Shown here one piece after another: positions 43,856 through 57,032 of a DNA stretch of 64,000 nucleotides. Each line of letters starts with the position of its first letter. Positions within the stretch are counted from its first letter, which is position 1. Source of the DNA: Trichoplax adhaerens (taxonomy: Eukaryota; Placozoa; Uniplacotomia; Trichoplacea; Trichoplacidae). The notes beneath the pieces were generated by a model. It was not told the DNA's origin, did not search any database, and saw only the letters and a program-made list of their open reading frames with translations. The translations under genes and the position numbers were made by a program. The DNA lies in assembly GCF_000150275.1 (NCBI RefSeq), contig NW_002060961.1, forward strand, positions 1,216,826 through 1,280,825. The letters run 5' to 3'.

Positions 43856-44896
43856 TTAAATATTAGAATAATATATAACGGATTCATTAAATGCTCGTAT
43901 ATCAGTCGATTGTAAACGTTTCTCTGTTCGTTGCCTTTGCCTAGCGGAAATATCGTACCTGGGTCCTAAGTCGATGTCGCAAAAGACGGCTTTTAAGCCA
44001 TTGCGGAAGCCTTTATTGAATGCTACACAAATTATGGGATCACAACAGCAGTTGGAAATCGCAATCCATTTACAGACGGATAAAAGTGTTGCACGGCCAG
44101 GAAAGGATAAAGTAGTGATAGATAGGATAAATACCAACGATGAATAAGGTAGCCAACAGACTAAACTAGCAACCAACATAGCGATCAACATGCGTAGGAC
44201 TTTTAAATTGGTCTTGAGGGTTAAATTAATGTCGCTGCCTTCCACTTTTCGACGATCAATCACTAAGTAGATGTGGATATAAATCGCTACTGTAATGGCT
44301 AATGGAATATCATTAATTAAGACCAGATAAATATAGTATATGCGATAAAATCCCGGTGACCACAATTGAGGCTCACAAAATTGTACCGAGCAAATATCGG
44401 CCGTAATATTGTGAACTGGCATTCCCACCATGACTGGTGTTGCGCTAACGATAGCCACTGCCCACAGAAATAACGAGATATAGATTGCATGGCGTAATTT
44501 AGGCTTAGCTTTTAATGGAAATACGATAGCTCGATGGCGTACAATAGCCAAAACCATAATATGAAGAATAGCTAAAGTAAAAAGAACTTTTTCTAACGCA
44601 GGCATCATGATACAAGAGAAACTACCCAAAACGTAATATTTATAAACCGCCTCGACCAGTCGAAATGGTACTACACTAAAGGCGATCAGTAAGTTGCATA
44701 AGCATATGTTAATAATTAAGACATTGGTGACATTTTTCATATTACCACCTTTATTTTGGATGATAACTGTGATTAAGAGGATGTTGCCAATCACGGTGAT
44801 TAAAAATGTACTAACATAAGCTGCAAAATATAAATCGATGCCAGCTCTTGATATATTTTTAAATATGGATTCATTTTCGGTATAACACTCAGCCAT
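43856..44896 (-). CDS. Class A (rhodopsin-like) G protein-coupled receptor, orphan
   Basis: Single-exon ORF of 346 residues with seven hydrophobic segments at about 22-46, 57-80, 95-118, 137-158, 187-213, 232-257 and 265-294. Class A marks: GN in TM1 (N38), Cys95 at the top of TM3 able to pair with an ECL2 cysteine (C169 or C174), CWLP in TM6 (247-250), and a Pro in TM7 (P287). N-glycosylation sequons lie at N8, N14 and N163. The key motifs are altered: the TM2 aspartate is Asn (LCNLL, N68), DRY is VRH (119-121) and NPxxY is DPIIC (286-290). Length and layout fit peptide- or amine-type orphan receptors, which are commonly intronless and expanded in placozoans. The ligand cannot be guessed. 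Confidence 0.93.
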   Translation of the reverse strand: MAECYTENESIFKNISRAGIDLYFAAYVSTFLITVIGNILLITVIIQNKGGNMKNVTNVLIINICLCNLLIAFSVVPFRLVEAVYKYYVLGSFSCIMMPALEKVLFTLAILHIMVLAIVRHRAIVFPLKAKPKLRHAIYISLFLWAVAIVSATPVMVGMPVHNITADICSVQFCEPQLWSPGFYRIYYIYLVLINDIPLAITVAIYIHIYLVIDRRKVEGSDINLTLKTNLKVLRMLIAMLVASLVCWLPYSSLVFILSITTLSFPGRATLLSVCKWIAISNCCCDPIICVAFNKGFRNGLKAVFCDIDLGPRYDISARQRQRTEKRLQSTDIRAFNESVIYYSNI

Positions 44897-47800
44897 AATG
44901 TACGTTTTTTTTGCTTTAAATGGATAACAAGAGTATTTTTTCTTTTTAGCTTAAATATGTAAAACTATGAGTAGACCAAAGGATTTCAATAGAACTAGTA
45001 ATAGGAGTGCCTACTAGTGGAATAGAGTAAATAGATTGTAAATTGGATGACAGCAATAATGCAAAAGGATCTGAGTTGTTAATTCTTTAGCTGATTTAAA
45101 CTTCCTATGCCTCAACTTCTATGTAGAAGAGAGTAAGTATAGTTAGCAGAAGTTGTTGAATAAATTATTAATGGGTTTTTCCTTGGTTGAGATGAATAAA
45201 ATATTTTTGCCAATAAGTTAACTGTTGTCACTAGAAATTGAAGGAATAAAGGAAAGAATGGACTGGATGAGAACAAAAATGTCAGCAAAATGGCAACGAC
45301 AATCATTCAAGGGATAGTAGATTAAGGAAACAAACCAAATTGATTGTCGACTTGATTGGATTTCGTCTTAGCTTCTATAGAATTCTTTGTTATTTAATCA
45401 GTCTTAATTTCATACTCTAAATTTGCAACCAAGACTAATATCTAGGGAAATAGCGGAACAAGAAGAAGCTTGCGATGGTAGAGTCGATTGTAATTGAAGC
45501 TCTATTCGTGATGATGATGAATTGATGCTTTAATCACGTTTCAAAGTTACTTTCAAAATTGAAATGTAGTTGACAATATGGCGCACCGTATTTATGTCTT
45601 TCCTCCACTCAGTAAGGCCAGATGGATATTGAATTAGATTAAAAGATTTAAAAGGTTATAACTTAATTATACTTTCTTGTGTCAACCTAACGGCTTAAAT
45701 AACAATTCAAGGCTAATTACCAATGGCGCAAAGCTGTGCTATTAATGTTAGAATTAATATCGGCCACAAATCACGAGATAATCAATTCCTAGGACAAAGT
45801 AATAGGCAAGGAGAACAAAAATTTAATAAAAGCAGGCGTGTAATCAGAAGAAAGTGAATAAAATGATAAACAGACTCTATTTACAGTTGTTGGTAAAAAT
45901 CAACCTCTTTGATTTTCAGAGTGAGCGAAAGGGTTAATGAAAAGTTTACAGATGTTTAATACATGAGTGACGTTGTTGTATTAGCCACCTTATGTTAGAT
46001 AAAATGTGCTAAAGTAGACGAAAACTATATTCTTTATTTTATGAGATGACTAGTGGTCCAGACTAGAGCCAATCAGCCTGTATTAATATTGTAAATTATA
46101 AAAGAAATGATAAGTTTACTTTGGAATCGTATCCACTATCATTAGCTGTTAGGCTTCAATGATGGAAAAAAGCGCTGGATGTGAGTAACGAGAAAGAGCT
46201 ATGGTAAAAACTTAAAATTCATATAATTAATCACTGGAATTTTAATAGGAGAGTAATAATTTAAAAAGCCTAGGTTGCTGCCTAAACTGCTATAGCAGGC
46301 GTATTAAATAGTAATGGTAGCATCGGCAATTTAACTGCATGTGAAGTAATTCAAAATTTGCGAATACATATTAGTATGGCTTTTAATTCGTCCATATATC
46401 AATTATCTATCGATTCTTGAAATAAAATTGAGACGTTATTAAAAAATAGATCGTTAACCTTCAAAAAACGAGGTAAAACTAGTCAATTTTACTTGAACAT
46501 AAAGGATGCTAATGTGGGTGTTGGCGTAGAAAAAACCCCGGTAGTTTAGTATTTGCTATATAATATGTACTGTAAAGTAGGGCTTTGCGACAGATTAGCT
46601 AGTACAACAGTCAAGATACCACACTAATATCAAAGCTTGCGGTTAGAAACCTATCAACTCATCAAAATGGAATAACAAAATGGACAGTTACGTCAAATTT
46701 GATATCTGCAGTAAATATAGCATATGATTTAAGTATATCGTAAAAGTTTAATGGTTGTTTGTGGGCACGATAGAAGAATTAAAGTGTCCTACTACCGAAA
46801 GAATCTTCTATAATTTTGAATGAGTATCTGCAAACCTTGGACAGTATATATCTAAGACTAGCGTCAAGAAGGTTAGACCTTGCTACAAGAAAAAGTATTC
46901 CTTTCTACTAACAAAGTGAGATGTTCAAGTTGGATTTTATCAATCAAGTTATGATGTTGAATACGATTAGAAAAACAATTTTTACTTCTATCTTCCTTAT
47001 ATTATAATATTTCTGTCCTTACCAAGATTTAACGATGAAGCCGGAAAAATCAGACAGAAATTACTGTCGATTGGATAGGATTACGATTGCAATTATCAGA
47101 GTTGATTACCTTAGGGATAAATTGGAATTGTCTAAGGGAGTTGCATATTAGAGCAAGTTAACATCAAATATAGAAGGAAAAAAAACAGCAGGCAGTATTA
47201 TATCGTTGTTTTGTAGTAGGCAATTTTAAAATGTTAATATTTTTAGAGACGCTGTTGTCTACTTAAAGCGGTGAAAGAATGAGTTAGCAGGATGAATTTT
47301 TTCTTCTTTCCACCTGGTCAATTGGATATAGAGTAATAAGGGACGTAGAATTGTTTGATGTTTTTCCTATTAGAATAGCTTAGAATTAATTTATTGTCAA
47401 GTTATTTTGTTCATCATGTTGTCATCAATAGTAACTATTTGATTTGTTTACTGTAGGCCAATCAATTCAATCTATTGATAACGAATAAAGCTCTACACCT
47501 GATACAAATAGAGTAGATCTGAATGATGACGATGATAAAGGTTACCAATAAGTTATTCATAACGGGACTACCATCATGATGATGGGAGGAGATACAAGAC
47601 ACAGGAGGTGGATGCTAATAAGAAATAAAATAGATTCAATCCATTTCTATTATAACCACGACGACATGAAATTCTATTCTAAACATTCAAAGCTGCAATT
47701 GATGTTATTCAACTAAACAATAATAATAAAACCAAATTATTTAAGTGGATCATCTATAGCTTGTCCATATTGCTATGCTGATATGACTGGCTATGATCTA

Positions 47801-50800
47801 GGAGTCCTTTTTGAATAAAATGGGCACCATTCAAGGGCTACTCGAGGATACTTTTATTTTATTAAGTATGGGGATGATGAGGCATAAAATAGAAATTTTA
47901 TATTGAAATAGATCCCTTGTAAATAATATGGATATCAATTCAGCGACAAGGGTAGATTATACCTTCACTTACCGATTTTGAATTAATAATAATTACAAAT
48001 TGGACAGAGTAAAACGGAAGTCCAGTATAAAATAATCGTTTTGAGAACAATCTCGGCTAAATAATCGGTTCTATTCTTAATCGCCTGTGAAGACGATATG
48101 ATTTATTCTACTGTCTCGACGTGGTTAGAAACAACAAATAGTCCAAAATAGTTATAAATTCATTCTGATTGAAACATGATCTGGTGGTTGCTAAGTTATC
48201 CTTAAAATATTCATTAGTACTAAAACTAAATTTCGATTAAGGAATATGCTATTATGAAATAATGATTTATAGCACAGATTTCACAAAGTCATAAGGGTTA
48301 TTAGGCAATGCAGTCAGTTTAACTAACAGAAATTTAACGACTACTAAATTTATAATTTGTATCTCGTATGATACATAAATTAACACTGTATTAGCGATAA
48401 GAGGAAGGTAAAGAGATATTTGTTAGTGTTTTAGTGGATCATGATAAAAAAGTTTTTTAACCTTGTTGATCCTTTAGACTAAACATATTCACCGATCTAG
48501 TATAAAATCATTCAATAATAATAATATTTCAATCCGGAAACAGTTATGTTTTCAAGATGAATTATAGGATTCATATCCGATTGATTCTACGGCTAAGTTA
48601 ATCGGAAATGATCACGTTTAATAGATTGTTTATATCGTAAGATGGAAAATTCGTTGTTGTTATTACTTCAACAGTAAAATTAGTTTCATTCCACACATAT
48701 AAAACGTAACTAGGGTAAATAATTAAATAATTTTTCATGTTTGCTTTAACTTCTAGTAACGCATTATTTAATTATTGTCATATCTCTACTCAGAATCATT
48801 ATAGTCATTTATAGGCAGTGCTAAGATCTCGAAGTTTAAAACTGCAACGGCTTATTAATTTCAACGGGGTTTCGAAGCTTGTAAATAGTCATTTTAATAA
48901 TTAAAATGATTTGGAAAGTGAATTTGTACTCTAAGATGATAAATTGATCGACGTACTTGTCCGTTCAATAGATAATAGTGTTATAGCCGGACTATTGAAA
49001 ACTTATTTAAATACGTACCAGGTCGTAAGGTGACATCGATGAATTATTTAATTAAGTTGTGTAGTAAATCGAAGAGTGACTATTATTCATGAATTTAGTG
49101 ATGAAAATATCATACACTCGTATTGCCTTATATGAATAGCCATAATGGAAAGGCTTTGTCAAATTTCTATCAATGATTTGATCTTTCCTGTTCATCATAG
49201 TCTTATCAAAAATTTTTTTAGAAGTAATCGAAATTTCAATCGACCATTTCATTCTATTTATTTTTAGGCTTTTTCAAATTTTGACCCATATAGCATATAT
49301 TAGTCATTTCCTGATGTTTATAAATTGTGATGTCATAGTATTGTGCTAGAGATAGTGCAAATGTTTCATCAAATAGACTGTAATTTTACATTGATTATTA
49401 GTATATCTAGCATTATTAGGCCGGAAAGGGTGATGTAGTTTCGCATTTTTGTTTTGCCCAAAGGTATTGTTTATATTATTATCTAGATATAATGAATGAA
49501 GATAATTAATTAGAATTTAATGTTCTAAAACGATAATTTTTTGCCCTCTATAGTTTAAAAATTTGATAATATGTATGCCCGTAGGTTATGTTGTCAATAA
49601 TTCAATGAGGTTATAGCACGATTTACTTTAGAAATGATTGTTTTACCCTTTCAAAGAAAGACTTGAAGATATTCGTTCGGAGAAAATTGTTACTAAATTA
49701 AAGTTATTGATTATGTAAGAATTATATCTATGCACACTTAATTAATCATGCTAATCATACTAACTGATGTCTTATCGTTGGGTAAAAGTCAATGAAAATA
49801 CTTTTACTATCAATAGCAATAATCAATATATATATTATGATTACATGACTTGCTTTAAATGATGTTGATTTATATCGTATGGATGCATTTTCAAAATAAT
49901 GTACGTACTGCTAATTATAATAGTTCTTGATTGCAATTAAGTAGGAAATATATATGTTAAAGGATAATTGAACTTGTTCTGCACACTGTGTAAAGCAACA
50001 AAATTTCTATAATATAAATATAATTTCTTAATCAGCTGTAATAATCTATCTTACGATATCATTTTGATTGGAAAGAAGAGATACGATAAAAAGTGTTCTT
50101 ATTATCGACAGATGATCGAAATTTAATTTTTGTAACATGGTTCATCCAGACTTTTGCTTTATGATGAAACAAATGATTCGAATATTTTGGTCTAAGTTAA
50201 GCGGTGTAAATTATAGAAGAACATATGTCTGAATAAGTTATTAACCATAATAATCTATTCTTCTTATATTGTCATTGGATAGGAAATACATGATGAAGGT
50301 ATTCCTGTTACAAACTGAAGCGGCCAAGATTTGATTTTATAGGACTCTTTCGATATTCTTGATTTATCCCCTTACAGAATGAACTTCAAATTAATGTGTG
50401 TGATGCGAGATAGTTATTTATTTCATAACGTAATTATTATATACGCAAAATTAATTAACCACGGTAATAGTAATTCTTATTACTATTTCCCAAGAATAAA
50501 AGAAGATTGATTATATTTTCACTATCAACAGAAATGATCAGGGGTAAACATGACATCGTGAATTTTTTATATCATTGTTATATAATTAAAGATAATTTAT
50601 GTTAATTTATATGACGCTAATTAAAGTCATTGATGATGTAAAAATAATATAGCTAGACGGTTAATGAACCTAAATAGTACTTATTCTACTACATTACATC
50701 CATGATTCAGAAGGACTGAAGTATTTACTAAAAGGCAAAAATGTTATGACCATAAATTTATTATTTGGGAAATTTTTGAATACTTTATAAAGTTTAAATG

Positions 50801-51945
50801 TCATTAATTACATAGAAGCTAGTTATGGCAGAAATTTTTACTAGACTTAATAGTCTTATATTACACAAAATCTTATTTCTATGGCTGATTTTAAGAAACA
50901 GATTGTCTAAGGGCAATATCTGTATACTTTATCTTTAATTATACCAGTATTTAATTCTATCCTATGGTGTTATCAGTTTGTCAAAGGATAACAGTAATAA
51001 ATATATCGCTCCAAATTGAAGCTCTTTTAACGGTAACATGGCTATAATCTAGTTGTAATAGAAACTCATTTTATTTAGATTAATTACTTTGACGGTTGAA
51101 ATTCTCTTCTTAACATATTTATTAGTGCTTGAAGGCTATTATGATTACTATGATCTCTTTGAATAAAGTGAATAAAGACATTCATTATATTAAAATTTAT
51201 GTCCTTTTTCTCACCTCCTTGGCATTATTGATGACGTCGTACAGTATTTTACAGCAGAATAGCAAATCAAAGAACCTCTATAATAATCAGTTTCAAACAA
51301 ATTTATGCTGCTACGGTTAGCTATTTTGATAGCGATTTTAAATAGTGTACTCTTGACTTTATTACTTAAAAGAAGTAATAACTTTATCTTTTTGTTCCTG
51401 CGTTGATATAATACTAACTGAGAATAACAGAGGTCTAAGATGATATTTATAACCATGTTAATGTCATAATATTAGGTAAAAGCATGGAAAAGATTAGATT
51501 TATATGTAAATAAATACGTCAGTGTTCAAAATAACAGTCATCGCTATTCTATTGATTAGCTTCGGATAAAGCTCTTACAGTCTCACAATAATTAAAATTA
51601 TAGAATTATTGAATTAATCTGATTATAATTACTTTAATTTTACCTCAATCAATTACTTGCGATTACAGAAACCTTTATTACTTTGATTCGAATAAGCAAA
51701 ATAAGCATCTACTTCTTTAGGGCCCGATAAATTTTATAAGCTTTCTGACTATGTGTTTTATGTGAAGTTTGAAAATACATAATCAGGTCGAAAGATAATG
51801 TATTAGCTTAAGAAAATTGAACTATATTTGAATCCTATTTATTATGTTTAAGTAACTTGCATCATATAGAAAGAATAGTACGCAGTATGGTAATGAAGAT
51901 ATGGGAGTACAAGATTAGACATTTACTTTCGTAGCTAAGTAGGCC
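44897..51945. other. Gene-poor region downstream in coordinates of the GPCR
   Basis: It contains the 5' flank of the minus-strand GPCR gene. Otherwise there is no long ORF with a recognisable product, no clear repeat and no RNA gene that I could support. Confidence 0.35.
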
Positions 51946-52027
51946 GAAGACGATTTGGCTACTTTAATAGAAATGAAAATTAAAGGGATAAATTGTTCAT
52001 TTCTATTAAAGTAGCCTAATCGTCTTC
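51946..52027. repeat. Near-perfect 32-bp-arm inverted repeat (hairpin)
   Basis: Arms at 51,946-51,977 and 51,996-52,027 match at 31 of 32 positions, with an 18-base loop. The 82-nt structure is far beyond chance in this composition. It could be a MITE-like remnant or a transcribed hairpin. Confidence 0.93.
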
Positions 52028-52079
52028 ATTAATCTGTTGCAGGCTTTGCATAAGTAAGAGCTAGATTATCTATTACTCT

Positions 52080-52960
52080 AATCAATTAATTCAGCTAAAG
52101 CTAATTAGATAACTTTTTTTGAAAATAAATAATCTTATTTTTTAACATTTTAAGCTTACGTAGCTTCTGACAGAGTTGCATTAATTTGCAAGTACGGTAC
52201 ATTCATTATTTAATTTATACAGGAATGTCGCGGAGTAACTTTAAGCTTAATAGCCGTAAAATAGTTTTCGTAAGATTACTTATGTTGAAACCTTTTGATA
52301 TTAATTTATCTATGAAGTCTTACATGTTTTGATAGCTAAGTGTATCGTTTAATAATAATATCTAATTATTGATAATATCGCTATAGCTCAAGCTTATGTA
52401 GATGAACTATCAATTGGCAGACATTTTAGTAACTTTTAGCTTTAGTTCATCTAAAAAGAGACTAGAAGAATTACTATTCCTTTGCTGATAGAAGATCGTC
52501 AATATTTAGAGTCGTACTATAGAGAGGTTTCAGGGAGACAAACTAGACAGCGACCGGTAGTGTTTAATTTTTGTAGTAGTTTTAATTTTTCCTTGTTACA
52601 AAATTTAGAGTTGTAATAAGAATATAAATGTTACTTGATGAATTATCTTAACTGAAAGGTGATTAAGCTGGATGTCTAATGGAACCAACTGAGCTTATTG
52701 ATGTTTACTCGTGCCAGAAATCTGATTATTTTGGTATGCTATTTAACGGGATAAATAAGCTACGTGTAATTTAATGAACTAATTAAATTCAAGCTAATTA
52801 GGTTACTTTATATGTGGTAGACGATTTGTTTATCAAAACACTATATTAAGTTCACAGAGACACAGTGTTTACTGCCGACAGAGTCTCATTAATTATGCTA
52901 AATTCAGAATTCATTTTTTTATCGTATTTGAATAAAATGAATCGATTAAGTGAAAGATGA
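52080..52960 (+). repeat. Diverged direct duplication, about 700-bp spacing
   Basis: Blocks at about 52,094-52,185 ('caagctaattag...aact', 'gacagagttgcattaatt') recur in order at about 52,786-52,900 ('caagctaattaggttact', 'gacagagtctcattaatt'). Identity is moderate and restricted to short blocks. Confidence 0.3.
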
Positions 52961-55454
52961 ATTAGTGAATTGTATGTGAATGAGTAATTTATTTTGAATC
53001 TTAAGTTAAAGTGTATACAGAAGAACGATGTGTTATTAAACTGACTAGGCTTGATAGTAATTCTTTATATTAGTACTGCAGGTTTCGGTTAGTAAACATT
53101 GGTCTAGAGTTTGGTGATTTTAAATGCTACTGAGTTGTATAAAATGCCTTTTAATAGATCTTTATTTAAATTTTTAGACTTGTTTTTTATAAGTATATGC
53201 AGTTCTCATTTCAATAATAAATTGAAATAAATGTGATGTTAAACGGGTAGTGGCGTGTATAATACTAAAAATTAATTACAATAGGACCAATTGTACCTAA
53301 AGTAAATCAATTCGGTCAAAAAGCTTTAACTATCAGCTTCAATAGTGAAATTTATATAATATTCTAATTAATTTAGGGATTATGTTCCTCTGCCTATATT
53401 GCTTAGAATACTTCTTGTATCGTTATTAACTATTAATTAATTACAAAATGAGGGCTTTATTGAAATGGGAATAAAGCAATACGGAACTTTATTGAATTAT
53501 AGCAAGTTCGTCTAGCATAAATGAAATAGGATTGAAGATATTGCTAAAATATTCTATTTAGTGCGTATCGTAAATAAAGATTCTCTATTGTTTCTATATA
53601 CCATAGCATCCCTAATTCCAGATCCTATTCGATTTAAATGGGTGTAGTAATTTCAGCTTATTACAGTAGTAATTGAATTATGGTAGCATTAACAAGTAGA
53701 ATAGTCTATTATACTTATAACATATTTCATGATTGCTGATCTTATGTCATGTTAGAGATTTGCTCAATTTTAATAACTCGGATTTTGAGTTAGACGATTG
53801 CCAAGCTCAACAACGGGAGAATACCTTGAAAGAAAATTCTCCGATAGTTTTGAAAGTTATTTATCGGTCTTAGATAAATATATGGTTACAGTATATCCGA
53901 ACTTTCAATTGTAAATCAGTTATTTCTTGAGCGGTATGGAGACTTGAAGTCTTCTGAATCAAGCGAAATCTTCAAGCTTTAGCAAAACTTTTTAGCGAAT
54001 TACACTAGCTTAGTTCTTGTATGCTTTTCTTGGCTTGAGTAAGATATATCTAGGTCTAACTCGTACGTATGTGTATATTATCATAATTTTCTCGTAGAAT
54101 AAGCCCTACAAGTTGAATTCTTATTTGAATAAAATGTTGTATATTTAAGAAATCGAGACAGTGGCAAGTCCAAACAATCTGGCATATAAATTAATAATTT
54201 TGATTTAAATTTGCAAAGGTTTAAACCATGCAGCCGAAACCTTGAGGGATCTAATTATTCGTTTATTAGAATTTCAAATTTTTTATCTACTTAGATGATT
54301 TTTCTAGTATGATTCTCATTTTACATGGTTATTACTTCTATTTTGACTAGAAAAGCAATAACGGCCTTTTACGTAAAGAAATTAAATAATATTTCGCGGG
54401 TTTACTAAGTTTTTTCGTTTCAATTTTGAAAACCAAAACATTTGCTGATATGTAATGATAAGCAACTGACGGACCTAGCTATGATTTATTCGCAGTGAAT
54501 TCCGCTACACTAAACGTTCGCGACATCTTTATTACATTTACAGAAATTCAACTCGTGTAACTGTTCTGTCAAAATTCTTTAAATTTAATATTCGAGTCTT
54601 TTCTTCGAAGAAATAGCTGCACGGCAAGTTTTCTACATGTTATGTCGCTCTAGCCATCTAATTTATAGGATACATTGGCTTGATCTAGTATTGAGTACTC
54701 AAGTTAGGAAAGTTACAGCTTATTTACATGACGTTAAGCTATCCAATAATTCTCTCTAATTTAGATAATTAATTATCGGTAGAGAATATGCTCAATTTAG
54801 CTCAAAGTTATAGTTTACAGTAAATTTTATCTATCTGGAATATAACCTGACAAGTGCTAAAAATCAACAAATACAGATATTAATTGAAGAAAATAATCCC
54901 AATTCGCCAGTGAGTGTTAAAGTGCTGCATATCTGTCCTTTCAAAAAAATTAGAATCAATTTTTCAAGATCAATAAATTTCATCAAAGCTATTCAGAACC
55001 AGTATTAGTACAACACTATGAAAATAGCGTCACTTTTAAGCTATACAAGTTCCAGGTAATTTCATAAACCTACTCTTGCTGCTAATACATGAACGCAGCA
55101 GCTATCATTATCAATAATGAACATTATACCGCCGATTCTTGAATAGCAGCTATGAAATAGCCTATATTGCATTAATATGCCGATAAACTCGAGTTTATAC
55201 GTGGTGCAAATGCAAATTCAAGGTTTTATAATAAAGCTGCACCCGAATTTGAAAGAGGCAAGTTTTATCATCGCTTGACATGCATAAAGTATCATTGCAA
55301 ACAGATCTAATTTTACGATTATAGTACTTACAAAAATCTGATAAGAAGACTAGGTAATTACTCAAGATTTTAGTTAACATCGTTATATTGTTATATTTAC
55401 CTTACTTTATCAGGTGACGAATGTACTACTTTATGCAATGTGAAATATTATCAA
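52961..55454. other. AT-rich flank of the transposase gene
   Basis: No gene was seen. If the Tigger-like element retains its 3' terminal inverted repeat it should lie here, but I could not find a matching pair by eye. Confidence 0.35.
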
Positions 55455-57032
55455 TCACAGGTTACACTTTGTAAGCATTTCCTTGATATCGGATAAAATA
55501 GAGGTTGCGGAAATTGGCTTTAAGGCCTCCAAGCTAACATTATTTTCTTGAATTTGTTCTTGCATTTTACGTAATCCAGGGAGCAAATATGCTTGTTCAG
55601 GATCCGTGAGATTTAGATGATCAATAACTATTTTAATTGACTGTAAAAGAACTGTAGGATGGTTAGTTATTGCACTAGAAGAGAATATTGATTGTTCTAC
55701 ACTATCTTCATTAATCTTGCTGTGACTTATAAATTCCCCCTTTATCCCATCATAATGCATTCCTTGATTTTCAGCAGGATGGGTAATATGACTAGACATA
55801 TCTAATGTTTCTCGAAAACTTACATTTGGTAATAAAAAATTAAAGTCATTATCTTTGATCTCTGGTAGTTTCTGGACAGAACTGAAGTATCCTACAGAAA
55901 GTATATTAGAATTACGAAAACTCTCAGCAATTACTTCAGGATTAACCTCATCCCATGCATCCTTAATCCATTTCATGGCCGATAATTGATCGACTTTATA
56001 GATATCTACGTCGCCATCTTTATCTCTTTCTAGAGCATTTGTTACCTGTAAGCAGCGGTAATGCTTTCTAAAATTAGTCATAATACCACACTCCATTGGC
56101 TGATATTTAGCTGGTGTATTAGAAGAAAGGATCAAAATCTTGACATGGCTTAATAGCGTTTCATCATATTTATGTGATGGAGAGTTATCTACTATCAGTA
56201 ATGCATGTCTATTTTGACGTTTAAAATGATCATTTATTTCCATTAGCCATTCAGTAAATATCGATGTAGTCATCCATGCTTTAGCATTAGATCTATACTT
56301 GAAGCCGAATTGCTCAGCTGATTTCTTTCGGAAGCAACGAGGCTTCTGGGAACATCCAATAACAAGAGGAAGTAATTTATCGGTACCGTCAGCATTTACG
56401 GTTAGAGCGATGGTTAATTTTGTCTTTCCTTTACGTTCTTTATCATCAAGCTTAAGAAAATGTGCCTGATCAGGAGTTATTTGATAAAATAAACCTGTTT
56501 CATCCATATTGTAGATATCTTGTAGTTCATAACGGCTAATAATCTGCGCAAATTCTGGATTATCTTCTACTGGTGATAGAATTGGAAATGCAGATCCATT
56601 ATTTAATTTTCGTAATTTGATTCCATGTCTTTTTTTAAAGCAGTACAACCATCCATTGGAAAAGGCTAAATTGGTAATATTAAGGGAATCTGCTAGTAGT
56701 CTACCTTTATTTTTAATTAAGTCATCAGTGAGTAAGATCCCACGACTTGCGCATTGCTTCACCCAATTTGCCAACTGCTGATCAAGTTGATCACTTTTGC
56801 CTCCCGCTCGAGTTTTCCGCCTGTTGCCAATCATACCCTCATGGTCATTAAGGTAAATATCTTTCTTCTTTAACATTCGTGAGATTGTTCCTTGACATGG
56901 CCTATAAGGTAGGGAGAACCTTCTTCTTGCCCATTCTCCAATTTCTTTTTGTTGTAATGTGGGATTTTGCACCGAATATTGACAAATGAGCCTTTTCTGC
57001 TTATAACTCAAGTTGGATTTCAGGCGAGACAT
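55455..57032 (-). CDS. Tigger/pogo-like DDE transposase with CENP-B-type DNA-binding domain
   Basis: Uninterrupted 525-residue ORF. An N-terminal psq-type helix-turn-helix (about 5-55, YKQKRLICQYS...GTISRMLKKK) is followed by a CENP-B/Tc5-type helix-turn-helix (about 80-145, with FSNGWLYCFKKRHGIKLRKL). The DDE_1 nuclease domain covers about 170-335. Catalytic acids: D177 (NMDETGLFY), D282 (VDNSPSH) and, where most relatives have QPLDQG, E314 in QPMECG. The C-terminal 180 residues show no domain I recognise. Length is usual for Tigger elements or their host-domesticated relatives (TIGD, JRK, CENPB). The intact frame means either a young element or a domesticated gene. No terminal inverted repeats were found by eye. 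Confidence 0.93.
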   Translation of the reverse strand: MSRLKSNLSYKQKRLICQYSVQNPTLQQKEIGEWARRRFSLPYRPCQGTISRMLKKKDIYLNDHEGMIGNRRKTRAGGKSDQLDQQLANWVKQCASRGILLTDDLIKNKGRLLADSLNITNLAFSNGWLYCFKKRHGIKLRKLNNGSAFPILSPVEDNPEFAQIISRYELQDIYNMDETGLFYQITPDQAHFLKLDDKERKGKTKLTIALTVNADGTDKLLPLVIGCSQKPRCFRKKSAEQFGFKYRSNAKAWMTTSIFTEWLMEINDHFKRQNRHALLIVDNSPSHKYDETLLSHVKILILSSNTPAKYQPMECGIMTNFRKHYRCLQVTNALERDKDGDVDIYKVDQLSAMKWIKDAWDEVNPEVIAESFRNSNILSVGYFSSVQKLPEIKDNDFNFLLPNVSFRETLDMSSHITHPAENQGMHYDGIKGEFISHSKINEDSVEQSIFSSSAITNHPTVLLQSIKIVIDHLNLTDPEQAYLLPGLRKMQEQIQENNVSLEALKPISATSILSDIKEMLTKCNL

